Assembly (NCBI GenBank): GCA_025094145.1
Contig: JALLLS010000001.1
Span: forward strand, 248,001-312,000
Length of the DNA: 64,000 nt
Reading direction: 5' to 3'
Origin: Spinellus fusiger
Lineage: Eukaryota; Mucoromycota; Mucoromycetes; Mucorales; Phycomycetaceae
Both the position numbers and the translations under genes were made by a program. Positions 1-13,108 of this stretch are shown here, piece after piece (the stretch's first letter is position 1; every line of letters starts with the position of its first letter). The notes beneath the pieces were generated by a model, which did no database searches, was not told the origin of the DNA, and saw only the letters and a program-made list of their open reading frames with translations.

Positions 1-1540
1 GCAGTCAATGCTTGCAAGGTGTGACCGCCTTTTTTCGACCGAGACAGAGTGAGTTAAAGATCAAGCCATTCTCCTCCCCTTTGCCTTCTCTTCCCTTACC
101 TGTGACTGGCACACACGAGCCTCCATTCAGAAACGCATGGGCTCTCACTGGCTTATCCTCCCATCTTGGCAGTGGCGTCAGAACACTCACACCCGCTGAC
201 CAGTAGGCGTCTCCTCCCAAGGCGTCCTCTATTATACCCCCTGTCAGTCATCCCCTGTCATTTTCTCTGCTCTGCTCTGCCCCAGAGTAGAGGGGACTGT
301 GGCTGTGCTTACTATAGTCATGAGGACCAATGCCACCGGTGGAGAATCCTCGTACAGAAAGAGGCCCTCCAACATAGAATCGATCCGAGACAGAGGTGGG
401 GTGCTGTTGGCTCAGATTGACCAGCCATCCTGCCTTGATGCCTAGACTCACTACTGTCTTGCCCGTCACAGTGTGGTGTTGTTGTGCCTCCACCTCATTC
501 TTCACAAACTGCTGGTTGCCTAGGCCCATGACACCTGCCACCTCATTTGTACAGCGCACATAGTAGCCTTGCGTAGGAAGCAGGGGGTCGTCTCTTCTCT
601 CTCTGACAAGAGTATGGCTCAGACTGGATTTGAGCGTATGGCCTGCTTGGTGACGAATGCTGAGGGAGGCTGTGTCGGCTATTTTGTCAATATGTCTCCA
701 TGTGCACTGGTAGTTCACTTCATGGTATCCAAGGCGAGACAACGCCTATGCGTTCTACACCATTTAGTCTCTCTACCTCTCTACCTCTCCCGACGGGTGT
801 GTTGACTTGCCTTGTAACGCAGTCCCACCCCACGAGCAAGTTCCTCATAAGAGCTCATGGCAGTGTTGTTTTGTAGTACATGGTGGGCATTGATGTCTAC
901 AGTGGAGTCTGGTGATGCATTGATGGGTCTGCTCAGGGCAAACTAGGCATCTTTTTAATTTACTACCTGCCCACACAATAGAGAAAAAGAAGAAAAAAGA
1001 GAAAAAGAGAAAGAGAAAGAAAGTGGAATACCTACTTGGAAGGCAGAACTGTGACGAGTGCCAAAAGAAGCAGAAGACTCGAGCAATTCTGCACCACCAA
1101 ACACATTACGCAGAGTGATGGAGGCATTCTAGGCAGGCAAGGAGTCCAGCACAGTCAGTGAGTTCACAACAAGCATAGTGCAGTGGTGTCGACATTACCA
1201 TATTGCCTTCATTGTTGCCGATCTGTGTGCCTGTCTTGATACATAGTCGACTTTTCTCTTTTGTATGGTACATCACATTGATAGAATTAGGCACAGCCAG
1301 AACATCATTGTCAGCTGCATTCTCCAGTACCACCTGGACATGTTCATAGATATCCAAACGCATCAACTGTTCGGCTACTGTCTGTGAAGTGTTGATCACA
1401 TCAGCCACTGTTTTTGACTGAAGAACAGGGGCTGTGGCTGTTTCTAAGAATCCAGAACGAGTGCGTGCACTGCCAAACACACCCACAGCATTGACATGAG
1501 TAGGGAATGCACAGGTAAGGTGGAGCTAAGCAGACAGAGG
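1..1540 (-). CDS. SAM50: SAM50/TOB55 mitochondrial outer-membrane beta-barrel insertase, 3' truncated by window edge
   Basis: Core subunit of the SAM complex, which inserts beta-barrel proteins into the mitochondrial outer membrane. The exon ending at 1199 carries a POTRA-like segment (VVLENAADNDVLAVPNSINV). Downstream exons give the barrel, with the family motif FYVGGPLSVRGF followed by GGIGPHD, then GGDAYWSAGVSVLTPLP. Introns I can place are 1129-1198, 943-1035, 746-810 (donor GCAAGT, a GC-AG intron) and 241-312. The last one removes an in-frame TGA, so the gene is not broken there. Another intron begins near position 100 and the last exon is off the left edge. The first exon is unresolved: an acceptor near 1525 gives LHLTCAFPTHVNAVGVFGS, and the true start may lie in the Gln-rich stretch around 1580-1650. 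Family assignment is firm; the 5' end is not. Confidence 0.9.
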
Positions 1541-2258
1541 ACATATAGGTGAGTAAGAAGAAAGTAAGTCAAACCCCACCAATTGGAATAAACGACGAGC
1601 AGCTGCGTGGTGTTGTTCCTGCTGTTGTTCCTGCTGTTGTGCGTCATGGGAAGACGGGATTCTCTTTTATTTATTTATTTATAAATAAAATAAAAAAGTG
1701 TAGAGACAACCGTCAATGCCTTTGTTTCGACAGGAAGCGTCAGGAACCTACTGTAGAATCCATAGTAAGAAATGTCAATTGATATATAAAGATATATAAT
1801 AAATATATTTATAAAAAAAGAACAGTCAAACAAGAGTAAAGGATTCAAAAAAGGACCGTCCACTTTCAACGTCACCCAGCGGATAGTCAATACCAACAAG
1901 ACATCAGAAAAGACAGTCCTCTTCCCTACACTATTGTAAATCCTACAGTCTCACCACGCACTGTTTTAGAGATATAGAAAGACACACCATAAAAACAGAG
2001 ATAAAAAACAGATATAAAAAACAGAACAGACCATAACAGACCATAACAGACCATAACATAGAATGGCTGTTGCATTTGTATTGATTCCCATTGGTTTGCT
2101 GGCAGGAAAGAAGTATGTCTTTAGACTGAGTATTAAAATGCTACTGGGATACTTCACAGGCGGAGTTTTATATCTCAGTGTACACTCAAGACAGAAAGTC
2201 CATAACCCACATACACACCCACATACTGCTTGTTTTTATTCATTCTTCTATTTTCTTC
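1541..2258. other. Intergenic region between SAM50 and EMC5
   Basis: AT-rich spacer between divergent genes, possibly with the unresolved first exon of SAM50 at 1541-1650. A 12-bp unit (cagaccataaca) is repeated three times around 2030-2060. An open frame of 73 codons at 2063-2284 encodes a hydrophobic start (MAVAFVLIPIGLLAGKKY) but overlaps the EMC5 start in another frame and has no recognisable homologue. Confidence 0.5.
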
Positions 2259-2743
2259 ATGAGCACAAGTCAAAAAATTGGTAAACTCATTGGACTGATA
2301 GGAGCCTTGTTCTTGGCTCATGCTGCCTATTCAACCTATGACCGTAAGTAAAGAAACACTCACCAACAACACTCATCTTTGCAGATCTTGCCTATCTCAA
2401 GGCAGTAGATCAGACAGCGACAGATATACCTGTCGAGGTAATTCTTTAGTAGGAACGAATGTGTGCAGTGTATTTATGCCAATGAGCCTATGAATTCAGG
2501 TGGTTGCTGAATGTTTGATATCTGCATTGGTTTCTCTGTTGGGTGTTATTCTCTCTGTAGAACCATTCAAAAATATCCTTATGGAAGTAGAAATTGCTAA
2601 ACAGTAAGGAAATTACACACCCACCACCAGACAACTTACTGTGTAGAACCATTGACAAGATGGACACTCGGCCGTCATTTATCACTTTTGATCACCGTAA
2701 AGTCAAGTCAACACACGCAACATTGGAAAGAAGGTTCAAGTAA
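2259..2743 (+). CDS. EMC5: ER membrane protein complex subunit 5 (EMC5/MMGT family)
   Basis: Small two-helix subunit of the ER membrane complex, which inserts tail-anchored and multipass proteins into the ER membrane. Four exons, 2259-2343, 2385-2437, 2500-2603 and 2647-2743, sum to 339 nt, or 112 residues, the usual size for the family. The start reads MSTSQKIGKLIGLIGALFL and continues with AHAAYSTYD (first helix). The next exons give VVAECLISALVSLLGVILSV (second helix). The C-terminal motif DTRPSFITFDHR matches the family's NHPSFYVFNHRG ending. An alternative donor at the HR codon could change the last dozen residues. Transcribed away from SAM50. Confidence 0.85.
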
Positions 2744-2951
2744 TATGGCATGAACAAAAGGACAATGAGTAAAGAGAGAAAACAGAAACAGAACTTCTTC
2801 CATGTTGCACCCTACATATTCATAGATATGAGCTGCTGTGGATTCTCTCTCTCTTTCTCTCTCTTTTCTTTCTTTTTCTGTCTCTTTTCAATTTCTATAG
2901 CAGTGATTATTATTATTATAAAATGGATAACTACAAGGTAACATCCTTCTT
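2744..2951. other. Convergent 3' intergenic region
   Basis: Short spacer between the converging EMC5 and Furry genes. It has a CT-rich run near 2845-2890 and no gene that I can support. Confidence 0.5.
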
Positions 2952-5900
2952 CTAACGATGGGATTCTCTCGTGTTCATAGGAGGAGCATTAGAGGGACGG
3001 TATTCATGAGGGGTGCGGTGGTAAGCTGTAAAGGAGTTGGGTGATATAGGTGTAGTAGTATCAACATCCTCATTGAAAAAGTCATCAAGATCCTTCAGTG
3101 CATTCATGAGATCATCTCCATACTGCTGATGACTGTTCATGGACATTGCGTGTTCTTCTACATATCTCTTGGGAACACTGTTCTTTCGACTGGTGCTTTC
3201 CCCAGTAAACATAGTAAAATCCTCAATAGAGAACTGGATGTTGTGCTCAATAGGGGCTTCATTAGTAATAGAAGAGCACTCAAACACAACAGCATGAACA
3301 TTGTGGCGGGTGACGCGTGCTGATGTGACAATAGAATTGCTAAAACCCCACAACACATCATTCGAGCTCATAAGACTATCTTCTGACTTGGCTTCCACAT
3401 ACACTGCAGTGATCTGTTCGTTCAATATAGACAGGGCCTTTTCTCCAAAATCAGTCTGAACCAGCTGTAAAAGAGGTTCAAGAGCAGCAATATCAATAGG
3501 AACAGCATTGCTACTAGCTCCAGGCCATGTGTTCTTTCCTGTGACATAAGGCACTAGATTCTCAATAATCATCAATGCCTTTTCACGGTAATGGGGGAGT
3601 TTGTTCTTCACCAATAGAATTGAGAACATAAGGGCTACTTCTCCATACTTTGTCAAAAAGATATCTCGCATAGAAGACAAGAGCTGATTCAAGAAATCCT
3701 CCTGGCCTTTAGACTTTTGCTTGGGGTACGTGACAAGAATTCTCTGTATGTCTGGTAAAGAATAACGCTCAAATAACTGGACAATATCAATCATCAGGGC
3801 CACAGCAGAAGCATCAGGACCCTCGTCATTCTCCAAGGCATGCAACAGTCGTGGCAGACACCCAAGCAGAAGATACATCAGTCTCGTTTCTGAAGGATCA
3901 ATCAGAGGCGGATTATCAACAAGCATAATACTTGACAGAATTGAAAATGTCTTTTCTTCTGCTGATATAAACTGGAGTCCTTTGAGAAGCAAAGGCTGGA
4001 GACCATCAAACTCACTCGACCAATTCTTTGGGAAACTATCAGCAAGCTCATTACAAAACCCATATTTCTCCAGCACAACTTCAAGCAGCAACAAAGCCTC
4101 TGCATGTTCTGCCTCGTAAGGACTGTACAAACACGCCACAGCCGCCCAAAACAGCTGAGGGAACTGCTCAATATGAGCCTTGTCCATAGCAACTGTCACT
4201 TGTGTCAAGGTAATAATAATCTCCAAGGAGAAGCCACGAATGTCATCGGATTTATCAGCAATGGTATTGGAAAGACGTGCCAACATATCTGCCAACATGT
4301 GCTGGTTGAAGGCCGGCATGAGGGCTCGGAAGCATTGGAAAGAACGACAGGCAATGTGTCGAACAGAACAACAGGTTGCCCATTTGAGGGCAGTTTCTCC
4401 CCATTTCTGACGAAGGCCTGGATCTTCACGAGAAAAGACATGGATGACTTTGTTCAAGAGGTCCTTGAGTTCTTCAGCACTTTGCAAACGGCGGTTCTTG
4501 GGTGTGATATTTTCATAGGTCCACAGCCGTTTTCCTTCCTTGGAGGCTAACCACTGAGTGACTTCAATGGCTTCTCCAGGAATATCAGAATCAATCGATT
4601 GTCGTATTACAATGGAATGAATCAGATTAATCAATAGACATCGCGATTGATCACACACAATGCTAGTAAGATGGTCCAGCTGTACAAATATACTGTGAAG
4701 AAGAAGAGGCAAGTGAGGGGCTAAATCAGCACCAGCTTCAATGGCCAGATCTACAAGAAATACCATGGCCAGCTGTCCACGAGAGAACACGGGCTGTTTG
4801 GCATAAGAAGGAAGCACCTTTTCAGTATCAGCGACAAAAAGAAGAGGAAAGGCGTGGGTGTGTCGATTACTGGCTTCTTTTAGTTGAGGTACCATGGAGC
4901 GAGGGGTGATTTCTGCAATGACTTCTTCAACAATAAGACTGAAAGCAGAAGTTCGACCAAGACATACAAAGACACGTTTGGCATGGATCAAGAACCATGG
5001 ATTTCTCTTCTCAAGTCCCATGTCCAAAAGATACATAATGATAGCGCGTACATTGCGTCCATGATCCACCAATTGACTCCACAAAGCAGCGATTTCTTTG
5101 ACATAAACATCACCAAATTTGATAGTAATATAGTACAGATTAGAGAGGATCATATAAGCAGAGGCGCTCAATTCGGTATCTTGAGGTCCCACCGATAGAT
5201 CTACTTTGCGAAGCCAAGGTACCATGTAGGCTAAGACTTCTCGCTGGCTGTTGGGGGTAATATGCTCAAGGCGCTGAGATATTTCTGAAAGCATGGAGTA
5301 GGTTTGTTCAGGATGGTCAAGAGCCAATCGTGCAGACAAGAGAGTCTGGGTGTACTTGTAAATGGCAGGCAAACTACTAGTGATGCCTATTTCATACTCT
5401 TTTGCGCATGAATCAGCAAAGACACGTTCTTCCATCGTTCTTAGCAGAGTAATGGCATGCTTTCGAATGGATTTCTTGGAATCTCCGGCTTTGAAGAGAG
5501 CAAGACTCATGATTTGGTGAATATGGCATGGGTAGTCTTCAATCTTGCATACAATGTCTGCCAGTGCCTGGAAATAGCCCTGTGTAAATTCAAGTTTAGG
5601 ATTTCCAGCATAGCACTGCTCAATAATGTCATCGAGAAGAAGAGCCTGATCCTGGTTATAAATTAAAACAGCCTCAAGTGCACGTCTAGAATACATAGAA
5701 TAAAGTAAGAAAGTGTGTTAGAGTCTCTCTTTTTCTTTTTCTCTATTGTGAATTACACTGAGAAAGATGACTTACTTGGCAATGGAATGACATCTAGGAT
5801 CATGACTCTCAAAAACAGCATCAATCCAACGAAGTACATTCAGCATATCAAACTGAATAACAGCTTGACGTGCCTTCTTTTGTCCAAGAAAAGCATACAA

Positions 5901-8597
5901 CGGACCTCTCTAAACAACAACGCAGAAGAAAGACACAATAAGGATAAATGAAATAAAAACAGAAATATTCTTAGAGATAGCTACTTACACATAACATTGC
6001 CATTGCACTTAGGGCAGCTGTCTCGAGTGATTTTCTTTCATCTTCCATGATTTGTGTCATACTTCCACGTTCACGCGAATCCTTGCATTGCTCTAATACA
6101 TCCCGCATCATTGCAGCATCGCGAGTTCGAGTGACATTGGCATAAATACCATACCCACACCACTCTTCAAACATCTTATATAGACTCAACCGTGTCTCAA
6201 AAGACATAACACTGGTAGGTTCTTCCAATCGCATGATGTTCTCATAGAGTTTCTCCACCGTCCCACACAAATAGACTCGAAGCTTATGATACTCCCACTC
6301 TAGTTGCACTTCGGCATCTGACAGAAATGACTTTGTCTCTTTGATATAACTCATCATCATGTTCATTAGCTCTTTATCTTCCAGATACTCATTCTCAGAA
6401 AGACACCCTGCCGTCAGTTCAAGCAGGTACATGAGAGAGATTCTTAGACGGTCGTGCTTCTTGCTACGTTTGTTCTGATAGGGTTTTTGGTTGTTTCTTT
6501 GTTTGCCATCCTCCAGAACAATGCGCACGTAGCTTTGAATATCGGACACAAGAATCTTATAGGTCGCCTTGTTCACATTGCCAAGACCCTGAATAGCACC
6601 CTCTCGTATGTGTCGATGTTCACAGGTCAAGAACTGTAGTGTCATTCGGAAAAGATCTCTTGGGGTAGCAATCTTGTCTACCAAGGCAGATCCCTTTCGA
6701 CCACTGCTGGCCCACGTTGCTGTGGGTGATCTGTCTTCTGAAAGAGTGGCAGTGGCGCATGCGTAGATAAGATATACTTTCCATTGATCCACCATTTCTG
6801 GTGTGGCTGACTTTTGGCTAGAATTGCTGCTCTTGGCCATACTCAATGTTCCTGAAGGGCCTGCTTTCATTGTTTCTAGAGAACCCATAATAAAAGGATG
6901 CAGCTGAACAATACGCATGCATATATTTTGACGGCAAAGAGCAACCGTGCCAGGAAAGAGTTCAAAGCACTGCCTGAGAACTTCTGGGAAACAAATGTTC
7001 CAAATAACAAGATCCAATGCATGGTCACTCTCTGCAATCTGCACTAGTACATGGCCCACCCCTCTACGTTGGTGCTGTTGTATTCTGATACGTGTTTCAA
7101 TAGAGAGCTTTGATCCTAAAAGCATATTGCTGTCCTTGTCGAATTTAATCAAGTCTTGTCCAATAGATTCCAATAGATGATAAATACGAGTGTACTTTTG
7201 GCTTTTTGAAAAGAATCCACTGAGTTGAGACACAAGTGACATGGCCTGTGCTTGATGCTCTTCATTTTCCAACAGTGCAATAAGTCTACTCTCAAGCTGT
7301 GCTGATATTTTGATGATCTGAATGGCTGCTCTGCGTACAGAAGAACACTGGTTACAAAGGAAAAGTAGACCATTGGCTTCTGTTTCTTCCACCATACTAA
7401 ACAGTCTTAGTAAATTGGTTTGAGCTATCGACAGGTTCTCTGATGCTTTATCCTGGGACACCATTTCTAAATCTTTCAGAGGTGACAAATCCACCTGGTT
7501 GATCCAGACAGCTAACAAATCCACATAAAGCTTCATCACACCTTTGTTTCCATTATAATTTCCACCTGTCAAGGGACCATTGGCAAGCGATGTCAAGATG
7601 TCAAAGCACCTGTCTTCAATTCTATAGACAAACCTTGAATACCCTGTCACTACAATCTGACTATCGATTTGTGCTGCAATACGCAACATGGCCTGGGACG
7701 CAGCTTGGATAACATCAGGATCAATATGAACTGTATAGCGTGATAACATTTCTACTAGACGTGGCAAGGGAATCCCAGCTGGCATAAGACGTGGAATAGA
7801 ATCAAGAATGGCTCTTAATACATCAAAGTAGGCTTGTTTATCTTTTGTATAAGACACAGAGAAGGTGGCATATTGGTGGTGTACTTGAGGACCTCCATCA
7901 GAAGCACCCGATATACTCACATTATTAACAAACATAGGAACAGTGTAATTTCCAGACGTCCCAGTGGTTGTACTGGCACTGGTGCTTGTACTAGACCTCA
8001 ATACCACATTTTTTTCTTCTAGCAAAAGAAGACGTCCAAAAGTTTGGTCAAGACTCATGAGTGCTTTACAGATTGTCTCTTCTACATGTTCCATGACTTC
8101 TGCCTTGACAGCACGAATGGGTCCAGAGAATACATCAGCACTGCATGTAATTGAAATGCCAGGAGCTGCCATGTCGGGATCTGCTGGGAAAGGTGGACGA
8201 GATTTGTTTTTTTCGAGATCAGAAAGCATCATACGAAAGGCACCAAGGCCAATAATAATGCGTTCGGGATTCATCACTTCCCAATGGACAGAGCTGGTGT
8301 TTTCAGTACTGAGTAGATAGTAGATGACTTTCTTCATTGCTGTGTCTACATCTTTCATCAAGGTAAAATATGTGATAAGAATAAAATGATCAAGGGGTAT
8401 TTCTGCTGGATGGATAGCACGTCGGAAAGGAGGAAATATTGTTTTGATAATGGTGTCCATCTTTTTGAAGGAGATGGAGACACTTTCTGTGCATCGGAAA
8501 AGATATGTCCATATTAGCCGAGAAATACATCCCAGGGCTATTTGCCGAGTGCCTTTGTCCTAATGATAAAGAAAAAATTATATAAATATAAATATAA

Positions 8598-8631
<34 letters not shown>

Positions 8632-10909
8632 TAAAAGAGAGAGCTTTCTTCTATAGTAGGGTTGTTTCTGACAAGAGTGGGTTACCTTGCTAAACTTCTG
8701 GTAGCAGTTTTCAACAATAGACAGCCAATTACTTGCAAAGAATTCTTTTCTACTGACACAAAGTAGAGTAGTAACAAGAGGGAATCCTCCCTATTTATTT
8801 GTTTTGTTTTTGTTGGTAAATACATTGATAAGACCGATGAGTGTATAAAGGTTATTACCATGACATGGCGTGGCTTCATGGCCATTTTCAGGGCACGTGG
8901 GTACATAAGATCAACTGCTTTAACCCAGGCAGGGAAGTTGACTTCAGCAACAGCTACCTGTAATCATTAAGGATGAGTGATGAGTGATTTGGCTTATTCC
9001 ATGAAGAATAGTGGCAAAAGTGTTCTTATAGATTATTATTTTCTTGTGAGTATTTACCTCTGCAATTGGTAATAGCAATTGAACAAACAACTCAGCATAA
9101 GCATACTTCACTTTTGCACCATGCGCATTTTTAAAGAAGCTAGCACAGCTGGATAGGAAATCAGCAGTTTCTTCCAAGGCATCAAGTGGATATATCTTTA
9201 TTTCATATATATAGTGTGTGTTTGTGTTTGTGTGCGTGTATATTGATATATAGAAGGTAGATAGAGAAAGAGAAAGAAGAGAAAGGAGAGAAAGGAGAGA
9301 AAGGAGAGAAAGGAGAGAAAGAAGAGATCAATAGAGTGCTCCATGGAGAAATGTCCATGGTTGGAAAGAAGAGTGAAAAAGGATGACTTACCTTGATCTT
9401 TAAGAATCGCATCCCTCGAATTAACATCTCCATATGACTCTGTCTTTCTTTCATGATAGTATGGCTGTTGTACTTTTCTAGTTCAGCAATAAAGCGATCA
9501 CTAACAGAGGCAAATCGAATATTAGATAGTTCTCCAATGAGTTCTGCAAATAGATCCATGCTGGCTGTTCTATTGGCAGACCGTTTGATAGCCTCACTAA
9601 CAAAGAGAAGCAGTAAATACATGCCCATATACCTTTTTTACATTACTCTTCTTTTATAGCCTTCTACTTACGGATCAGGCTTCTTGAGTTGAGCAAAAAC
9701 AATCTTCTCTAGATTCTCCCCCAGATCATCAAGAAAGGCACCAGCAGTAAATCGTCTTACAATATCAATCAAGGATCTACATAGAATGTAGACAGAGGCA
9801 AGCTTATACACCATGAATATTCTATTATCCACACACCCAATGCTCTTACTGATTGGCGTTCTTTAAGTACAGACTGTACTTCACGGGTGCGTGATAAGGG
9901 AGCTGACTCACTATATTTGAACATGTCAGTACTCAAAGACATCTTTCCTGTCTATTTCTAGTGTCATGGAAGTACCTGATGCGTTTAATGAGAGATGCGT
10001 CTAGAGGCTCAACCATCTCTTTTCTCCACTTCATCACTGCATCAATCACAGCCTTCTGTTGGGAGACTGCTAATAATGCCAGTGAAGAAATGAGTTTATC
10101 AAAAGAAGGATCGGCGCCTTTTCCTAATAATTTTCGAAGGTCGACTTCAGCATCCTGAAGATATCAACGACATATGAATATCGAAGAGCAAATGAGAGAG
10201 AAAAAGAGAAAGAGAAAGAAAACACAATTCCACCTACCACTCCCATATTAAGAATAAGTGACATTTTCTTTTTAGCGAGTCTTTCGAAATGTTCCAGGAC
10301 AATGCTGAGAGCATAGTCTGCGCTTGAGATGGCAGTTTGTGGATGTTGCTGTAGTGAGTGGGGTGATATTGTTATTGCTGTGGGTGTGGCTGGTATGGAG
10401 GTAGCCTCTGCTGCTGCTGTAGTTGTACTACTATTATGGGTCTGCTCAAGACATGGAGAATAAGAACTCTGTGAGGCTGAATAGCGGCTATGAGTGGCCG
10501 TCTGAGTGGTGGTTTGGGTTTGGGTTTGGGTGTGGGTGTAGAGGTGGCTGTGAAGTGAGTCATCAGTAGATGTATCTGCAATAGAAGCAAAGCCAAAACT
10601 AGATGACGGCTGGCCCACTGAGTCTATTGGTATGTGTGAGTGGATTTCATAGCTGCTACTAATGAAGGATGTGCTGGCTGGAATAGAAATAGAGAGAGCA
10701 GTGTTGCTGGTAATACTACTTGGGTTAATAAAGAGGGAAGAGGAGGACGGGTTGGAGGATAGCCTTGACATGTCTTGATCACTAGTCTTTAAGATGTCTG
10801 TAGGTAAGGTGGAGTGTGGTTGTGGTTGTGGTGTGGCTATGGCTGTGGCTGTGGCTGCTGGTTTCTCTGTTGTATTTATCTTATGAGGGCTAGTGTACGC
10901 ATTAGACAT
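2952..10909 (-). CDS. TAO3: Furry/Tao3/Mor2 cell-morphogenesis scaffold protein
   Basis: Giant HEAT/ARM-type scaffold of the RAM/MOR pathway, which works with NDR-family kinase and Mob protein to control polarised growth and septation. Eleven exons: 10238-10909, 9976-10154, 9850-9931, 9672-9802, 9392-9596, 9058-9195, 8859-8957, 8686-8790, 5989-8559, 5776-5909, 2952-5685. They sum to 7050 nt, or 2349 residues, like yeast Tao3 in size. The N-terminus after a Ser/Thr-rich leader reads DYALSIVLEHFERLAKKK, then LASVYILCRSLIDIVRR and FAELIGELSNIRFASVSDRF, all family hallmarks. The C-terminal part has LPLLLHSIFVQLDHLTSIVC. The start was taken at MSNAYTSPHK because an upstream in-frame Met adds only a Phe/Ser-rich run. 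One intron holds a (TG)n tract at 8609-8631 and another a 10-bp GA-rich repeat near 9276-9324. Confidence 0.93.
8609..8631. repeat. (TG)n microsatellite inside a Furry intron
   Basis: About eleven TG units follow an AT-rich run, between the exons at 5989-8559 and 8686-8790. Confidence 0.9.
9276..9324. repeat. Tandem GA-rich 10-bp repeat inside a Furry intron
   Basis: The unit gagaaaggag is repeated about five times inside an intron of the Furry gene. Confidence 0.8.
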
Positions 10910-11026
10910 GGAAGAAGAGAAAAGAGAAGAAGAGAAAAGAAGAAGAGAAAAGAAAAAGGAATCCAACACTGAACAAGCAGGCCTTTCTTGTTCTACAACA
11001 AAAGACGACTTTATGCGCTAAAGGAA

Positions 11027-11049
11027 CACGTGGTATAGTATATCACGTG
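11027..11049. promoter_or_regulatory. Pair of CACGTG E-boxes in divergent promoter
   Basis: Two perfect CACGTG palindromes, 11027-11032 and 11044-11049, sit in the 250-bp region between the divergently transcribed Furry gene (start 10909) and the gene starting at 11156. CACGTG is the site of class B bHLH factors. The pairing is seen; its use as a regulatory site is inferred. Confidence 0.45.
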
Positions 11050-11155
11050 AGAATATCCAAGGCAAAATAAAGTCGCAAAATGAAGTGTGACAAGTTAAAC
11101 GTATGTCACAGCATGCATGGGCTACTCTACCAAATAAAGACGTTTCCCCCTCCTC

Positions 11156-12830
11156 ATGCCACTTGCAACTATTCCATTAGAAGTAGGGTCTACCTGCACT
11201 GCACCTATCGTCATTAATGGCAGTCCAGAAAAAGCAGTCTTGCCCAAGAAGTCGCTTCGTCTCATCCATCTTACTCATATCCCGTTGTTTCATAGTGAAG
11301 AAACGTCTCTCAGTACCTTAAGTTCATACAACTCTTTCAACTCTTCTAGTCTATGCAGTATCGGGGAATTGGTGGTACGCTACAAGCAATACATTAAAGA
11401 AAATCCTCAGTACGTGGCAGCCTTCCAAATGACAACGCCCAACAAAAGACATATTGTCTCTGAAGAGACATCTGTTGTGTTTGAAGCAGACAATAGACTT
11501 GGAGCACCCGAGAACGCAGACCCTTATGCTAGTGCTAATTTATTTTCAATTAACTTTGAAAAGGAAGAGTGTTACATGGAGATGGACATACAACAGGAGT
11601 CAGAAACAGAGGCAGTACCAGAGGCAGCAGTAGAGGTAGAAATAGAAGCAACACCAAAACATAATCAAAAGCAGAGGCAGAGGCAGAAACAGAAACATAA
11701 ACACACACACACATCAGAACCAAAAGAAAAGAAGTCCAGAGAAGCACCAACAGCAGAGCCAGAATTAAGGCCAAAGCCAGAATCAAAGCAGATGCCAGAG
11801 CAAACTATAAAGTCAGAAAAAAAACCAATACCAGTGCCAATACCAGTGCCAATACCAGTGCCAATGTCAGAGCCAAAAGAAGGAAAGCCTCGAGCAAAAC
11901 AATATGCAAAAAGATCAAGACCACTCCCGCCCTTGATACCTCCTCATCCTAGGCTTCCTATTTTGCCTACACTGCCTACAACCTCAACAACCCCTACTCC
12001 TGCCACGAAAAGAACAGGCCCTTCACCTGCACTTGCAAAAAGGTCAATGCCATTTACAGCCCAATGCAAGGTGCCTCATAGACAATCTGTGCCTGTATCC
12101 ACATCCACAACCACACCTACACCTACACCTACACTTACAACCACACTTACAACCACACCTACACCTACACCCACACCCACACCCACACCCGTACCAGAAT
12201 TAGTACCACTCAATTTACCCTTGGATAGGACAATTGTAAAGGTGGAGCAAATCGAAGAACCTGTAACATCCTATACGACTGTAGTTGAATCAGAAGATAT
12301 ACTACCAGAGATATTGGCAGATTATTCAGAAGATATTTTATTATCTGTATCAACAGAAATACCAACACAAACACCACCAGAATCACTAACAAAGAAATTA
12401 TTAAAGAAACTCAAACGAAAACTCTTCTCAAATCCCACAGAGTATGAACCTCTAGATAGTGTACCATCACCCCACAAAATCCCAAAATCACTTGCTGAGG
12501 ATACTATAGAATCTTCAATAGAGTCAAGGATTGGACAAAGCTCCTCTTCGTACTCTGCAATTGAGGTAATAACAAGACATTATGAACATCCGACTGATAA
12601 TATTATAGTCATCCACTCCTTCTATTCCACAAGACATGTTATTCTTCTCTCCTGTAGACTCGTGGTCTGATGGGGTATCTGCCAAAATACCCGAACTAGA
12701 CAGACGGGTTCAATTCGATGAAATCCAATCTGGCTTTCACCGTGATATGGAGGCCTTACAAGCTATGTTTCAACAGGAGAAAAAACGCCTGTATGAGCTG
12801 TATGAGACCAAAATGAAGAGTATAGAGTGA
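11156..12830 (+). CDS. Unknown low-complexity (Pro/Thr/Glu-rich) protein, gene model incomplete
   Basis: I do not recognise this protein. A 504-codon open frame (11156-12670) starts MPLATIPLEVGSTCTAP. It holds a possible folded N-terminal region (ELVVRYKQYIKENPQYVAAF), a Gln/Lys/Arg run near 11660-11720, repeats of PIPVPIPVP near 11825-11870, and PTPTPTP repeats near 12110-12190. Near its end is a candidate donor GTAATA at 12565. A second frame, 12636-12830, encodes a helical tail (FDEIQSGFHRDMEALQAMF, then QQEKKRLYELYE) that looks like the true C-terminus. No donor/acceptor pair I tried joins the two frames in phase, so the model has an unresolved splice or a one-base error. Shares its promoter with Furry. 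Confidence 0.55.
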
Positions 12831-13108
12831 GATTGATTCCAGAAACACCTATCACCATTTGAATAAATATATATATAATGCTACAGTATAGAAGAAAGGA
12901 GAAGGGTAATAGAAAAAGCTAAAGATAACCAATGCACCCAAATGAGTCAATTAGCATAAAATTACGATGAAATTCACAGAATGAATAATTTCACATACAA
13001 TGGGAATTTGTAAATTAGAATAAACATAGCCCCACCGTCTCCCTTTATTTTTGACAGTCGCCTTCCCCTCTTTTGCATTGTGACTTTTTGTTGAAGTCTC
13101 TCCCTGTC
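12831..13108. other. Short intergenic region
   Basis: AT-rich spacer between two genes on the same strand. No feature recognised beyond plausible promoter sequence for the downstream gene. Confidence 0.4.

Noticed and set aside
246..250. In-frame TGA within SAM50, as if a pseudogene
   Set aside because: It lies in a 72-bp intron (241-312) with a GTAAGC donor and CAG acceptor; splicing gives the conserved GGDAYW motif in frame.
2063..2284. 73-codon hydrophobic ORF upstream of EMC5
   Set aside because: It overlaps the EMC5 start in another frame, has no known homologue, and ends in a CA-rich repeat; probably 5' UTR sequence.
9777..9850. Apparent frame break between Furry exons 3 and 4
   Set aside because: Using the acceptor at 9803 instead of 9777 restores LASVYILCRSLIDIVRR in frame.
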